Below, in pieces: positions 1-12,494 of a DNA stretch of 64,000 nucleotides. Source of the DNA: Protonemura montana (lineage: Eukaryota > Arthropoda > Insecta > Plecoptera > Nemouridae). Under the pieces are notes generated by a model. That model searched no databases and was not told where the DNA came from. It worked only from the letters and a program-made list of their open reading frames with translations. The DNA lies in NCBI GenBank assembly GCA_947568835.1, contig OX387605.1, positions 7,506,418 through 7,570,417 of the forward strand, in the 5' to 3' direction. Made by a program: the position numbers and the translations under genes. Within the stretch, counting starts at the first letter, position 1. The number at the start of each line of letters is the position of its first letter.

Positions 1-2707
1 TGCAATGCACATGTTTCACCTACTTATAGGTACAGAGTCAATTCACAATCAATGCATAACGGCCGAGTCGCCTTCAACGAATTCCGATTGTCATATTTCA
101 GTCTCATTTAGGTCCCAATCAAACCCTGCTGAAACCATTAAACTTTCCAAGCACATTGCCATTGGCCATTCGAAAATTAAAATCAATTCGAAAAACATAA
201 ACCATCCAATCGCGATAACGATTGATTAGTGCATTCTGCACCCCATGTGACATGTGCATCATGAATAGTACATATCACACGACCATTTCAAATGAACTAT
301 TGATGCGTGGCATTTGTACCCATCCTTGCGTGGATAATTCCAGAGAGGGGTTCCATCTCTTATCTCCTTCTATTGCTACAGGGGGTTCATAAATAAACAT
401 TTACCGAACTAGCTGCTGGCAGGCATGGCTGACTGGTTGGGTGCCTAAGACGTAAGGACCGACTCGTTTCCTGAACGTACAAGACACGTTTCAGGCGTAC
501 CTCGGTTTAGTACTCCCAACTCATCGGAGTTACGTTCTTATCATGCAGACGGCACATATGGTTTCCTATATTTAAATAATAAATATTCAACGCGAACGCG
601 CCTTACGGGTTGATAACCTTATATATTTTAATTTATAAATTAAGAAACAGTGTTGAATATCAAAGGGTGAATAATCTACTAGCATACACCTATAGGCTAC
701 TAATGCATATTCTCATTTTTCTCAAAGATATATATACATGAAGGTTTAATGAAGCTAACTACTCGCTAGCTACCTTTACCACCACCGGCGGGGCAGCTGA
801 TGGCTTTTTTAAACAATTTCTAAGCAGTTCCCGACAATTTGAGTCGCCGCTATTATTTTCACGTGTTTTAGCCGGGACTTGGAAAGCAGATGGCTGGTCG
901 GGTCTGTTTGTTACCTGTGATATCTGGTAAAACAACACGAAGACATCATTATTGTATTCTTCCTGTCGCTTCATTGTGTTTTTCCTTTGCGTTTCTTGCT
1001 GACGAATGGTCCACCTATTAACAAATACCATGCGTCTTGACTCGTGATGAAGAATTATCATAGTAATATAGTTCCAGTGCCATTAGCTTCATGATCAAAG
1101 CTTTGCAGGTAACAATATCTGGTTTGAATCTAACGCCGAGCATGGCGTACCGGCACCAAGTTGCAAAACACGTAAGAAACCCAATAGTCTATTAGCTATT
1201 GTACAGGAGAAGTGAAACCGCGGGTTGACCAAGCTCTGGCGGCGTATCATGAGTTGAGACCGTAATATGCATGTGGTGGCGGTGAAAAAAAACCGAAAGA
1301 TTAACTTCGATTGCTGGTTATGCCACGAAAATCGCGCTGTACACTCCCTATTAATGATTGTGGTTTTGTTTATTTGACGTTTTTCATGCGATTCGACACA
1401 CGCATGTGTATAGGCATGAATATAATACTAGACAATATAAGGTGCATTATAGCTGTTAACATTATGGCGCTTATTATTATTGATATCACATACGTTTTTT
1501 TTGTTTTGGATGTGGCATGTGCATGGCAATGCGCAGGCGCTCACTGCGATAGTTGAACGTATGTTCTAGGCATCTAGTGCATGGGATGGTTTTAATTTAA
1601 ATAAAGTAGATATTTAAACGAAGATTTATGCCCTTAAGCTCGGAATTACTCTGTAACTGCTCCTACATGATTCTAAATCAAGAGGATAAAATATTCAAAT
1701 GGAAATAACGTCGGAAAGACAAAGTAATGGAAATGCATAATATGGGTGGGGGACTGGTAGGAATATATATACTGTGTCGCGAAACAAATCATTTAATTAT
1801 GGAACGGTATGGAACAGGTAAATGTATACTTGAGAGCTTGAAATGATATGAACGATAATAATGCTTCGACCTGCAGGTATGCACATGATAGACTCAGAAC
1901 ACAATCGTGGGTTCTATTCATTAGTGTACTGGCTGAAGGCATGTTTTAGCTTTTAACTAAGAGCTAAATGAAATACTTAGCACGCGATCCTAATTGCGAC
2001 TACATAATTGAATAAACTGCCCAACCTGTCTGTACCCAGCACAAAGCCTCCACCAAAAGTTGGCTCAATTTGACATGCCTAAAAATATGAAGGCATCTAT
2101 AACCTATCTACCTATTCATAGCATGTCCCTCTCCGAAGTGTAACTTCCATCCATCGTTTGCGCCGATAAAAATATTAATTGCACTTCATTGTACGCGAGC
2201 GCGACCAGGCAGCTGCGTCAGAGTTTGAAGTTTTATTGGGGTTTTTGTCCAAGCTCAGAATTATATGTTTCAACACGTGTGACAGAAAAAGGAGTGCTGT
2301 ATGTATGGTACAACCACAGGACGTGTTTTTCGAAAATACGTTGGAAAATGGGCATGCGAATTGATAAGCCGCGTGCAATTTTCCGACAATTATACCTGTG
2401 CATCACTTAAACGTCATCTCTCTACGCGTAATTAGTGTAATGGATATTTAATTCTAACAATTAACTGAAATTACAAAATATAATTGGTTTTAGAATCTCC
2501 CATCTCCCCTGTATACATCCGAACTGAATCATAACGCTATTCGTACCTTCACATATCTTAATTAGTTTTAATTCTTTCAAAAAAGAAAACGGAAAACAAG
2601 AACACATCGTTCTCAAGTTGTATAAATGTTAGCCACCTGAGACCTAGCACATTACCATTTCAGTTGCACAGCTTTGAAATAATGTTACAGTATATTATTC
2701 CACATAT

Positions 2708-2758
2708 TATCCCATATAGTGCTCATTTAGTATCCCATATAGGATCCCATATAGTATC
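2708..2758 (+). repeat. Short tandem repeat of tatcccatatag units
   Basis: Three copies of tatcccatatag or gatcccatatag occur within about 50 bp, the first two separated by a diverged spacer. Confidence 0.7.
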
Positions 2759-3515
2759 CCCTTCCTTATTTCCGTTATGATTGTGTGGACCACGAAGCAT
2801 ATGAGAAACCCACACTAGCAGGCTATGAAAGGTTAAAATACATAAGCAGGATTCATTGTGATCTATCCGCTTCTACGGGCTCAGTCGACCCATTTATAGG
2901 GGTCCTCCTCTAGTAGTGCACATTACCACTGTTACCATCTTGCACAGCCATGTGCGAACAGAATTCGCGCTCCTTTGAAAATAACGTGCAGTCTTTGAGC
3001 TCCACACACCACGTTAACGTGATGTGACGACATTAATCTGAGGCCAAGGAGGAACTTGAATCAGTTCTGCCTTTGGGTCAATCTCAATTCCAAACCTGAT
3101 ATTACGAACTTTCAATAAATGAGTGGACACATTTGGAGCTTGGTCTAGCCAATGGGCATGGGCGCCATTTGCTGAGATGGGAGATAGATAATCACGAGGT
3201 TGTACCACACGTCTTGAAAAATATATCGTTTCTTCGGGTAAGCAGATCAAAGGGACATTTCTATGGGAAACCGTTCCCAATACAGGCGGAGTCATCCGTT
3301 TGGTAAGGTTAGTCGGATCTCGTGAAATATCAGCCCAGAAAGTTAAAATTGAACAAAGAAAAATTAAACTTTGAACGCATTGGTAGGTAACAGTCCGCGC
3401 CCGAAACCAGTAAGTTTTGATTGGACGTGGAGAAGAAGTTAATTTCGGTCTGACAATTTGAATAAATCACAATACTTATGGCAGGATCACGGTCATTGCA
3501 TACAATTTTTCTCCC

Positions 3516-3540
3516 AAAAAAAAAAAAAAAAAAAAAAAAA
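3516..3540 (+). repeat. A25 homopolymer
   Basis: An uninterrupted run of 25 A. There is no recognisable retroposed body directly upstream on the plus strand. Confidence 0.95.
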
Positions 3541-4919
3541 CTGAATTGCTTTAGCGCAATTTTTTGTACTTAAAATGGGAAGCGTATATTATACGACTGA
3601 AAGGATCGATCGCATATTAGCCAGAACCAACGTTTCATTTGACAGCCATAGGGGTCGTTTATTCACCATATAATTGCCATGAGCCCAAAAACACATGTGC
3701 TTTATGCATATTCTAAAGCGAGGAGCTTGCACGCCATGCCCTGCGATGCGGCCGATACCCGGAGGGCCACGTGCTCGACGGGCACATGCAGTCGAGCCTG
3801 CTGTCTAGCCTGTCAGGGATGCATTTTTGATCTTCTCGGAAACGCGACAGGGTAAGATTGATCAATACACCTGCCACTTGCTAATTATTTAGATTCAGAT
3901 CTATACGTGGATCTGGTGTAGGAAGGCCACACCATGGTTTGATCGTAAATAAAGCATGTGACCCCTCACTGTAATTTCGTTTCAAATAATTGCGATAAAT
4001 TTGTCAGCTATCTAACTTGGATGTCATTAATGTTATTGATGCTCAGGCTGATCACCATCTATTTGATCTACGTCTTTTTTCAAAAAACGTTATGATATAT
4101 GAACAATTTACAATGGGATATTGTCAAAGCCTGCTTCATGAGTGAAGAATGTGCAACAGGAACTCTGTAGAAATATTATGAATATTCTGGAATGAAAATA
4201 TTGGTTTTTGTGACAGTATTGTTTGAAGTTACGTGTTCTCTACATCAGAAGAGATAATTTATAACAAGCAATGTCCTGTTTGCTTGACAAAGAAGGATGT
4301 TTTTCGAGGATGATGGGTTAGCCACAGGATATGCGGGGACTATTTTATGTTTGTTCATAGAAGACGTGATGACCCTCTAGTACTGAGTGCGCTATCTCCG
4401 AGGTGAAACGAGCTGGCCGGGCGATGAATTGTATGGTAATTCAGATATGTTTTTCACATTGGTCAGCGTGGCCATAGCTAATATCGATGTTCGTGGGCGG
4501 TGTTATTTTTGCACGCTAGTTCACTAAAAACCTGTCGGAAAGCTCGTAAAACACCCCGTCTTGCATCTATGATTACAATTGGACTTATTCTCCGTTATCG
4601 ACTAATCACTGTCTCAGTGCAATTTAAAGAAAGATGGGTAAATTAATTCAAAAATAAAAATCGTTTTGAGTTTCAGCTAATTTATTATTTTACATCTCGA
4701 TTCAGATATTCAGATTCTCATTTGGTATGATCATGATAACAGATAATGCCAATATTTTTAATGATCCATCCGCTGTTTGTAGTGAGCTAATAGATAGTTA
4801 CAAATACTGGTTTGGACCCGGGTAAGTTTCGCCGGAATAAAATCTTGCATGTTCAGGCAACTTGTACCCATCAATTTAGCAAATTTGACGTAAAGTCTGT
4901 CTGAGGTCAAAATACCACG

Positions 4920-4948
4920 TAACTACTACGTAAACCGCGTAGTAGTTA
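4920..4948. repeat. Perfect 11-bp-stem hairpin
   Basis: taactactacg and cgtagtagtta are exact complements around the 7-base loop taaaccg. Isolated in non-coding DNA. Confidence 0.8.
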
Positions 4949-6362
4949 TTTACTATGTTATTGCGTAGGATTTACACGAATACATGTCATTCACATCAAC
5001 TCAGGGAAACGAGTTACTATACGACATTGACCGTTGACCTTCAGATTGCTAGCAGTGTTTTGATGCTGCTGTGACCTACTACAAGCGTGAAGGGAGTAAA
5101 CGGGGGTAGAGTGATTTTTTTTTAGCAAAACCGTAGTAAGAAATATCTAAACATTTTTTGAATAGTAATACCATACCATAATATTGATGACTTATATGGA
5201 CTCATGTGGGAGTGGGACTTAACTTTTTCAGCTTCCTATCATTTGCTTTAGAACAAAACTCACAATAGATTTGGAAAGGTCCCATCTTCAAGAAACCTTG
5301 AGAAGGGTCAAAGGTGCCCATCGTATAAAACACTATTAATTTAAAATTTAAATGCATTCGTTAAAAAAACTGTTCGTTACTTGCCCAATTCTCCGATAAA
5401 AAGCAACCGAATTTCTTTGGCCTACCCGAAAATAATACCAGAGAATAAACACATCCGTTTCTTGTTTCAATTTCTAAATTTGAACATAATTGCGCCTTCA
5501 TGTTGTACCAAGATTATTTGTTAATCTTGATTTTCTGTTTTATGAGGCCGTATCTCAATCGACATCCAAGCTATTTAATGCCCTCGATATGAATTTTTAA
5601 TTTTACTTTGAAAGGTTTTGCATTTCGCATGCCATAGGGAACTGGCATACTTACTAATTGTAGTTAATTGATTATTAAACTAAATATTATGATAATTGAT
5701 CGAGTTGACGTGACTTCAGTCTCAGAAATGCCATACGCTTGAGCTCTGATTGTTACGGTCTTTGTTTACCTCTAGTGCACTCTAGTGCGAAACCAGTACC
5801 ATGCATTGCTTGCCTCACTGAGTGCTCGCCTCATCAATCATTTCCCGTTGCCAATATCATCTGAAAAACATAAATGCCAAAATAATATGAGCAACACATC
5901 CGGCAATGCGCGGAAGAAATTGTTTTACAAAAAAAAAAATACATACACATTAAATCGATATTTATTTACATTATTTAACACTTTATGGAGTACAATAATT
6001 CGCATCCGGTGAACAGTACACCCTGACAGAAACCTATTTAACCATCCGTGAAAAACTCTCCTTCAAGCTAGAGACAATAGATTACGAACATTTTCACAAA
6101 CCGAATTTTTGCAATCATTTACAACGACATTCGCCAGCAAGGTTTTTCATTAAAATACACAGCAAACTCATGACTCTCGACGAAACATGAACATGGGCGT
6201 TACATTTACACATGATTCTATTTTCATTTCATATATCACACAACTTGCTGTCATGTGCAGTTGAGTCCAAGGAAAACTGGCATGGCACAACCCGACATAA
6301 TCCATCCCGCGGGCTCATGTCGTTACCCGATCCCAGGGAGTATGGTGCAGCCAATAGCAACT

Positions 6363-6393
6363 CCCCTATCCCTGTCCCTGTCCCTATCCCTAT
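6363..6393 (+). repeat. (CCCTRT)n hexamer microsatellite
   Basis: About five tandem copies of ccctat or ccctgt. Confidence 0.85.
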
Positions 6394-7267
6394 GGCAATT
6401 GCATAATATCTCAATGCAACACGCGTCAGCAGCATCCATCCGTGCAGTGTTACCTCCCGCCAAAAGAGCTCTCTTGTGAGTTGCCTTACTGCCAAGAGCT
6501 GACTCATCTAGGCCTTATCGCAGCGACACCCCTAAGCTAGACCGCCTGCCCTCTATTCTCTCTTCACTGTGAACTGTGCACTGTGCACCAAGCCATACTA
6601 TCAACTCTTCCATGGATTAAATTGTAATGAATTTACGGCTGCACAAGCCAAAGTAATGGCGTCCTGGTAGCAGCACTGAGATGCGTTCTACTGTTGCCCA
6701 GTTAGTGTAGCCAACGCACACGCACTACGCATACATGGGAGATTGCTTTTTCATGTTAATCTCCATACACGCGACAGGGCACCAAGAGAGAAAAATTAAC
6801 GAAGAGAGGATGTTGAGGGCAGAGGCATTGTTGTTAATTTTGCTTCGTTATGCTAACTGCAGCGGACAATGCAGCTGTAGGCCAGCGCATAGCCAGAATG
6901 GAAATAAACATAATTGTCCATGGTTAGTCTTGTATAACGCCAGTGCCAGCGCAAGGGGTGATGTTTTCTAAGGAGGACTGAAAAATGCCGTTTCGTAATC
7001 AGCAGTAATTTGATGTAATTACATTGAGTAATTGGATGATTAATTCCTTTTTGCATTCGTGGCGTTGCCGTCCTCATGATTGCGATTGCCTTACTCGTGT
7101 TGACCGTGCGCATTCAGATAGGAGCAATGCGCTATGTGTATCAATCAGTCGAGGTCTAGCGAAGAAGTTGTGTATTGATTAGAGTCATCATTTCACCACT
7201 CAAGCGATAATTCAGAGTAATTTCGCGCAATGCCTATCTAAAACGAAAGATATTCGGTTATCACACG

Positions 7268-7292
7268 TTTTTTTTTTTTTTTTTTTTTTTTT
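7268..7292 (+). repeat. T25 homopolymer
   Basis: An uninterrupted run of 25 T, equal in length to the A25 run at 3516. The flanks share no obvious sequence. Confidence 0.95.
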
Positions 7293-9089
7293 GGCAAGTA
7301 GAACGCTGAAATCTTTTACAATTAGTAATTAGACCAACATCGCGACTTGGCACCATTTGATAGCGGCACATTTTGTGACAATCAATCACCTTCCGAGACA
7401 CCTGCAATTACTGTGCGACCAATACTGTTATAATAAAAACAAACGCGTTTGCGTGTCACACGGTGCATTTTGTGCACCCACATGCAGTTTAAATGATGCA
7501 TTAACTTAATTCGATGGCGACATCTATGCCACACTCTGCTTCGTAACTCAAAAGACCCAACTTTGGTCCAACTGAATTACGGAACCACAGTTCGCCACTA
7601 AAAAAAATTTTGCGAGTCGTTTGGACAGTTCAGAATCGATCCAGAAGCAAGTTTTTGATAAACCTTATGTTGCTGATGGCCGGCAGTGCATGTGTGCCTC
7701 ATTATATGAAATTTGCTACCATCCTATCGTGTACGCGCTATTTGACCACCGCGTGTCACTACAGCATGCAAGACAGCAGTGCGCGTGCAAAATTAACCGT
7801 GCAAATAAAAGACGGCGTGCTGTCTGCACCTTTTTGTACCCGCTTGGCAGCTGAGCATTCAAATCGCGCCCGTTGATAAGTGTGCAGACGAATTCACTGG
7901 AGGCAAGTCGCGAAAATGACCAACTGCAGGTCTTCATTTGGAGTCATTACAAGACATGCGATGCGTTTGCCGGCTGCTGCACTCCGCGGTCCAAGAAGAG
8001 CGCACAAGTTTTTATGTAAATGTGTGGTGCGGCGAAACGCATTAGCTGCGATATGAGCTGTAAACAGGTAGCGCCTCGCGGCGGCGGGGCTCGGAACGCG
8101 CATGCTTGCAGAGAGTCCGTCATTACGGAGACTGATACTCGCCGTGGCACGCGAATCATTCGGCCAGGTTGGAGATTTCGAAACCGTTTATCTAATTCTT
8201 GTGGATGAGAATCGAAACTGAACGTCACTGGGTTCTCCTTTTAAAAAGATCGTAACATAAACGTGCATTTAGAAAATGTACAACATGTAGCCAATGATCA
8301 CCAATCTACTTAATAGCGCAGTAATGATCAACAACTTGGCCGCTTAGCCATGATACTAGTGCAGACTTTGTGAAAAGCAGGCGTTCTCGTTTTGCAATTT
8401 CAGTCATTCAAAGGCATGACATTCTGCGACAAATTTCGTTCGTTTTTGGTACCACCGAAAAGTAATTGCACACATGCATACTGGTTCAATTACAATCAAT
8501 TTATAGATTTAGGCCAAACCATCAAGTGAAAGTCGAGTGACAATTTTTACCAGAAAAATTACTCTATATACTTTTAATTTGGCGTGTTGTCAAGCGAACC
8601 CTCATTCCAGATATGATTGAAAGTGATAGGTAATCAATATAATTGAGCGACATAATATACGGTATGCGGCCCCTGTTTTCAACAATCAGCTTGAAAAATG
8701 TAATGTCTAGACTTAAATTTCGCATGCAATTGCCACCTGTAAATGGCTTTCATGGGCTTGTGTTCGTATCTAAAAGCGCTGCACCGCTGCTGGGGGCCCA
8801 GTGGCTCTGACCATGCGCTGTCTAACGGAAATCGAACCTCGTTAGTGTATTTTCGCTCTCCCATCAGGCACGAGGAATGCTGATAGCGGGAAAAGCTAAC
8901 ACCTAGTGCAGAAATAGCCAAACCACTTATAAATAAAACGCATGCCCCTAAATTTATTTTCAAAAAATCTATGAAATTGCAAGATTTCGTTGTTTTTCCA
9001 AACCCTGGAAGTTTCACCATCATCTCTTGTTTGACTCGGGACTCTTGTGAAACCAGAGAATCCTAAGAAAATTAAACTTGCAAACAAAC

Positions 9090-9450
9090 GTCGCAGAGCT
9101 CGTCCACTTTTCGCGGCAACAATTCTCAGGAGGTCGTCGGTCCTCGCATCGTTTCCGTCTCATGGCACATTTCTGCACTCGTTTCCGAGACCCAGTCCCG
9201 GTGATCCCTCGTCGACGCGAGGCTACGTGAGGCGCGCGGCCGCGCAGCCGACGCCGCTGAGTGCGTCGCGCTGCGCGGGCGGCACGCGTCTTACGTCACG
9301 CGACAACGGCACGCGACTGTGACGTCACTCTGGGAGCTCGCTCGACCGTGGTCAGCCCTCCCCCCCTCCCCCGAACACACCTGTCCGCGTGGCGGCGACA
9401 CGTGCGAGCGATGCCTAGACGTCGGATGTCGAGCGGTGCACCATCTGGAG
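9090..9450. promoter_or_regulatory. CpG-rich segment with CRE-like sites
   Basis: The segment is much richer in CpG than its surroundings. It carries a full CRE palindrome TGACGTCA at 9320-9327 and a TACGTCA half-site at about 9292-9298. It could be a promoter, perhaps for an upstream ZSWIM exon or an unrecognised transcript. No exon is identified next to it. Confidence 0.3.
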
Positions 9451-12400
9451 CCAATGTGTTAATTTATAATCAAGTTTTTGGAGTGACCCCACGTTGGGTG
9501 ACGCTTTTCTCGATCACGGGTTTGGTGCGACGTGTAGGTACTCGTTGAAGGATTGCCGAAATCTGATGGACGCTCGAGTGTCTGATATACCTGTTGATTA
9601 GCTAACAAATCACGTACCGTGTCAACGATCTCTTCTGTTGCATGGTGATTTTGGCGATTTTTACGAATCATGGAACCATGGACTTTGCCATGAAGTTAAT
9701 TCATTTAAGATTACGAAAGAAAATCACGTGGAAAATCAATTTGTTACGTTGATAATACCGATTATTGTGTTACGAGCTAGCGATGTATATCAATTTTATG
9801 AGCCAGCAAAATGTGCTATCATTGAACACCGGTCATCACTTTGTTTTCCGACGACAGTTTTGCTATGAGAGTGCTAAGAAGTTGCAATCAGTCTGGCAGA
9901 TTATAATATAATATCGCGGTGATAAAGATGGTTCAAGAAACCGCTGAGCGCTCACACGAGCGACGGCGATCGATCGCCTAGAAGCTATCAACCCGTTTTT
10001 TTACGTCTTGCGTTGATCTGAGCCCCCCAAGGATGGATGGGCCTGTTTCATGGCGATCCAATATCTCGGATTGATCGCTGTTATCTGTCACTAGTGCGAC
10101 AGGCCGGCATTAGGACCGGTCGGTGGTGCCCAGATCGATATGCACAGCTAACGCAATTCACACGAGGTTTCTTTTTTCTTGCTTGTTATTACTATTTTAT
10201 CGAATTTGCGCGATCGTGAAATCCGAATAGCCCGGGGCGGAGGAAGCTCGCAGCAACGCATAAAATTAAATCACGTATAATAAATGTCAGTTGCACCATT
10301 AACTCTTTTATATGCAATGCAGTATCGGCCGTTTATCAACATAACAAACTATTATTTTATACTTTATTTCCACGAATGAATTCTGGGGCGATATCGGAAA
10401 ATTTCCAGTTTTGTATATCTAAAAGATAAAAAAGTGATTCGTATATTAATTTGGGTGTGTTATTTCCACGTAATCGCTTGTCGAAATGCTTCAAATCAAT
10501 TTCCACTTGTCCCACAGATATTTGTAAAGCCTGATATGCGAACAATATCTCTCCACAGCAGCTATTTATTAATAATATTAATATTATTGACGTAGTCGCC
10601 ACTATCGCGATGGCATCGGTGACAGCAATGACACAAAAGTGCGATCCATCGAAGCTCTCTATCGTCGAATATTTTATCATTCTCGAATTTAATATAAAAG
10701 CGAGCCGGATGCAGTAATCCATCAATGATTAATGAAACTGAATCTATCAATGATTCAGCGTCGCATCGACCGATGTCGCATTGTAAAGTCTGCACACGAA
10801 TACTTATCGTCTTCATGGCTGCTTGCAAAACGTCGCGGTCTTTGAGCTACATGCACAATTTTTTAGTGCGGTATATTTTAGAGATAATTTCGACTGACTT
10901 TTATGTGTCTTTGCTATTTACAATTCTGGTTTTGATCGCCCTTTCAGCGTCCGTTTTCAGCCGTTCTGCTAGAATCGAGTCTCCCATTCCAGGCAATAGC
11001 CACAAGCCATTTTATTCCACAACATCTTCATGTGTATATCATTCCAATGGGTATACTGTAAAAGTCACCAATAGTGGACATTTTAAGCTCAGTTGGAGAT
11101 TAATAACAAAAATGCATCCCAAAGTTACAAAAAGAAAACAAATTGAGGCAAAAAAAGGTGCTGTTAGTCATTTAAATTCGTTTTTTCGGACGTGAATTTT
11201 TTAACGTAGCCTCCCATCTCACACGAGCTTCTCAAAACGGGTCGACATGAGGCCCCCTGGCCTGCTAGTGCACGAATGAGGAATTATAAATAATGTGCGT
11301 TCTTTCAACAAGAGCGCTTGCCCCCCCACCCTCCAACCCACTCCCTCAAATCCCCAACATACGCACCTTATACGCACTTACGCACATGATGCCTCCTAGC
11401 TGCTAGCTTATTAGATCGCGTCGCATTCGGCCGAAGGGAGGGCGCCGACAAACTACCTCGGGAACATTAGGAAATCTACCCGAAGAGGAGGGTTGCCGCC
11501 GTCGTTCCTGCTGCAGAATTAATACGCTCTCTTTCATTTCATGACGTCATTTTAATTCCAATCGTCTTCTTTTGTGCTCTCTATTCCAAATCTAATTTCG
11601 TGAGCTGGTTTTTACTGCCTTTCCCAGCAGTTGCACCGCAGCCAAACGGGCAGTATACGCCTGCATCTGCGCCTATAGTGCAATGAGTTCTATAAACTGC
11701 AATAATAAGAAAATAAAATCTAATATGTATGAAGTAAGTTGACATCGAGCCGTATGAAATACACCGACACACAACATATTCTACGCACGTGGCGAGTATG
11801 AAATGATTGTAATGCAGTTTACTGGAGGCGACGTGAACGGTGGAAGTTGCAGGATGCTGGCAGGCTAGCGTGGAGTTTGCAGGAGTTTGGGGCTCGCCTG
11901 GTAACGCGTCGTCGTCGTCGTAATCAGGAATCGATAGCAGGCCGCCACAGCCGTCGCCTTGCGTTGCCCGCGCCTAACTTGAGCTTTTTATGCCATTACC
12001 AAGTCCAACTAAGTCGGAAGGGCAGGAGCGACAGTGGCGAACTCGCTGGCAGAGACGTCGCCTCCTGGTTCCTCGGGGGCACACGCGCGACCAAGGCAGT
12101 TAACATTTCGTGCAGGTGTCGTTTGAAAAGATTTAGTCGATGCCTGAACTCAAAGAGGCGCGATTAAATGTAACAAAAAACAACACTTTCGATATCTTTT
12201 TGGGAAACTTACCTGAACGGAAACCGTGCAATTATTTCAGTCGCCAGTACCTCAAAGCTTAAGGGGTAATTTGAAAAATGTCTGAAGAACTAAAACCGCA
12301 CCATCTTAAAATGCGATGACCTCGTGTCTTGGTGGTTTGGTACCCGCAGTCTTTCCGTGGTTTCTCAACGCCCCTGTCTCGCCACAAAGCCGTCAGCTGT

Positions 12401-12481
12401 CGGCGCCCACTGCACTGGGCTTCCAGCGGGTGCTGGTCTGCGTCGTGCATGTGTCCTCCGTAATTGTTCGGCGCATAAACG

Positions 12482-12494
12482 CCCCCCCCCCCCC
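12482..12494 (+). repeat. C13 homopolymer
   Basis: Thirteen uninterrupted C. Confidence 0.9.

Larger units (their letters stand above)
1..9040. other. Non-coding stretch, no gene recognised
   Basis: No frame resembles a known protein and no linked exons could be assembled. It contains the short tandem repeat near 2.7 kb, a poly-A run, a poly-T run, a hexamer repeat near 6.37 kb and an 11-bp-stem hairpin near 4.93 kb. It may be upstream intergenic DNA or part of a very long ZSWIM first intron. Confidence 0.6.

Noticed and set aside
3014-3466. Minus-strand open frame of about 150 codons
   Set aside because: No family resemblance, no in-frame ATG until position 3295, and a few frames this long are expected by chance in a window of this size.
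10725-11195. 156-codon frame with one hydrophobic segment
   Set aside because: No recognised domain, no splice partner, and overlapping frames on the other strand are equally open.
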